DNA of 6,147 bases, taken from Promethearchaeota archaeon. GTDB taxonomy: Archaea; Asgardarchaeota; Lokiarchaeia; Sigyniarchaeales; SOKP01. The notes below the pieces were generated by a model. It saw only the letters and a program-made list of their open reading frames with translations, did not search any database and was not told where the DNA came from. Of this stretch, positions 5,999 to 6,147 are shown one piece after another. The position numbers and the translations under genes are program-made. How positions within the stretch are numbered: position 1 is the first letter of the stretch; each line of letters opens with the position of its first letter. The stretch lies in NCBI GenBank assembly GCA_019894815.1, contig JAGXNU010000128.1:1-6147 (forward strand), in the 5' to 3' direction.

Positions 5999-6056
5999 AT
6001 TTTAAATAGAAATAGTATGTAAATAAGTATTGAATTTTAAATTAAGTTTGTGAATA

Positions 6057-6147
6057 TTATACAAACAATCTATCCTCTTTTGATTGTTCAATTATTCGAC
6101 TTTTTAGTTTTTCTCCAAATTGAGTGTACCACTTGATCATTTCTGCT
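6057..6147 (-). CDS. C-terminal end of an unidentified protein (partial)
   Basis: On the minus strand an open frame runs in from beyond the window edge and ends at TAA at 6057-6059. The visible 29 residues include I-K-W-Y-T-Q-F-G-E-K-L-K-S-R and end in E-D-R-L-F-V. They are charged and amphipathic, as expected of a real C-terminal helix, and the frame is the only one open to the edge with that character. There is too little to assign a family. It lies upstream of the winged-helix gene on the same strand, with about 70 to 130 bp between them depending on that gene's start, so co-transcription is possible. A chance open frame of this length cannot be excluded. Confidence 0.45.
   Translation of the reverse strand, partial: AEMIKWYTQFGEKLKSRIIEQSKEDRLFV

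Noticed and set aside
1..6147. CRISPR array, tRNA, rRNA, insertion sequence or riboswitch
   Set aside because: No regularly spaced repeats, cloverleaf or rRNA-like GC-rich segments, transposase motifs or terminal inverted repeats were seen; the longest non-coding gaps are about 120 bp and hold only promoter- and terminator-like sequence.

Overview
The window is very AT-rich and reads as an archaeal chromosome fragment. Signs are TATA boxes about 26 nt upstream of start codons with no Shine-Dalgarno sequence (leaderless genes), U-rich tracts instead of hairpin terminators, a HerA-type ATPase, and a small winged-helix protein of an archaeal type. The combination of glycerol kinase, a four-helix membrane protein and these promoters would fit an Asgard (Promethearchaeota) or related uncultured lineage. 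That placement is an inference from style, not from a marker gene.

Layout from left to right: a minus-strand nucleotidyltransferase-like gene (33-983), divergent from a plus-strand gene for a helical-repeat protein with a C-terminal zinc ribbon (1103-1786); glycerol kinase glpK (1868-3397, +); a four-transmembrane protein of unknown role (3516-4103, +); a HerA-like hexameric ATPase (4193-5719, +); a small winged-helix protein on the minus strand that overlaps the HerA tail by 9 bp (5711-5929, probably extending to 5983); and the last 29 codons of another minus-strand gene cut by the window end (6057-6147).

The plus-strand genes are 80 to 120 bp apart and most gaps hold their own TATA-like element and a U-rich terminator-like tract, so the genes look like separate transcription units rather than one operon. 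I see no mobile element, CRISPR array, tRNA or rRNA. There is no evidence that these genes form one pathway: GlpK serves glycerol metabolism, HerA serves DNA-end processing or DNA pumping, and the nucleotidyltransferase could modify RNA or protein. The most unusual points are an orphan AbiEii-like nucleotidyltransferase without an antitoxin neighbour, a MgtE-N/FliG-like repeat joined to a zinc ribbon, a HerA without NurA beside it, a winged-helix gene whose best start is an ATC codon behind a good Shine-Dalgarno sequence, and an inverted repeat that brackets the TATA box of the membrane protein gene.
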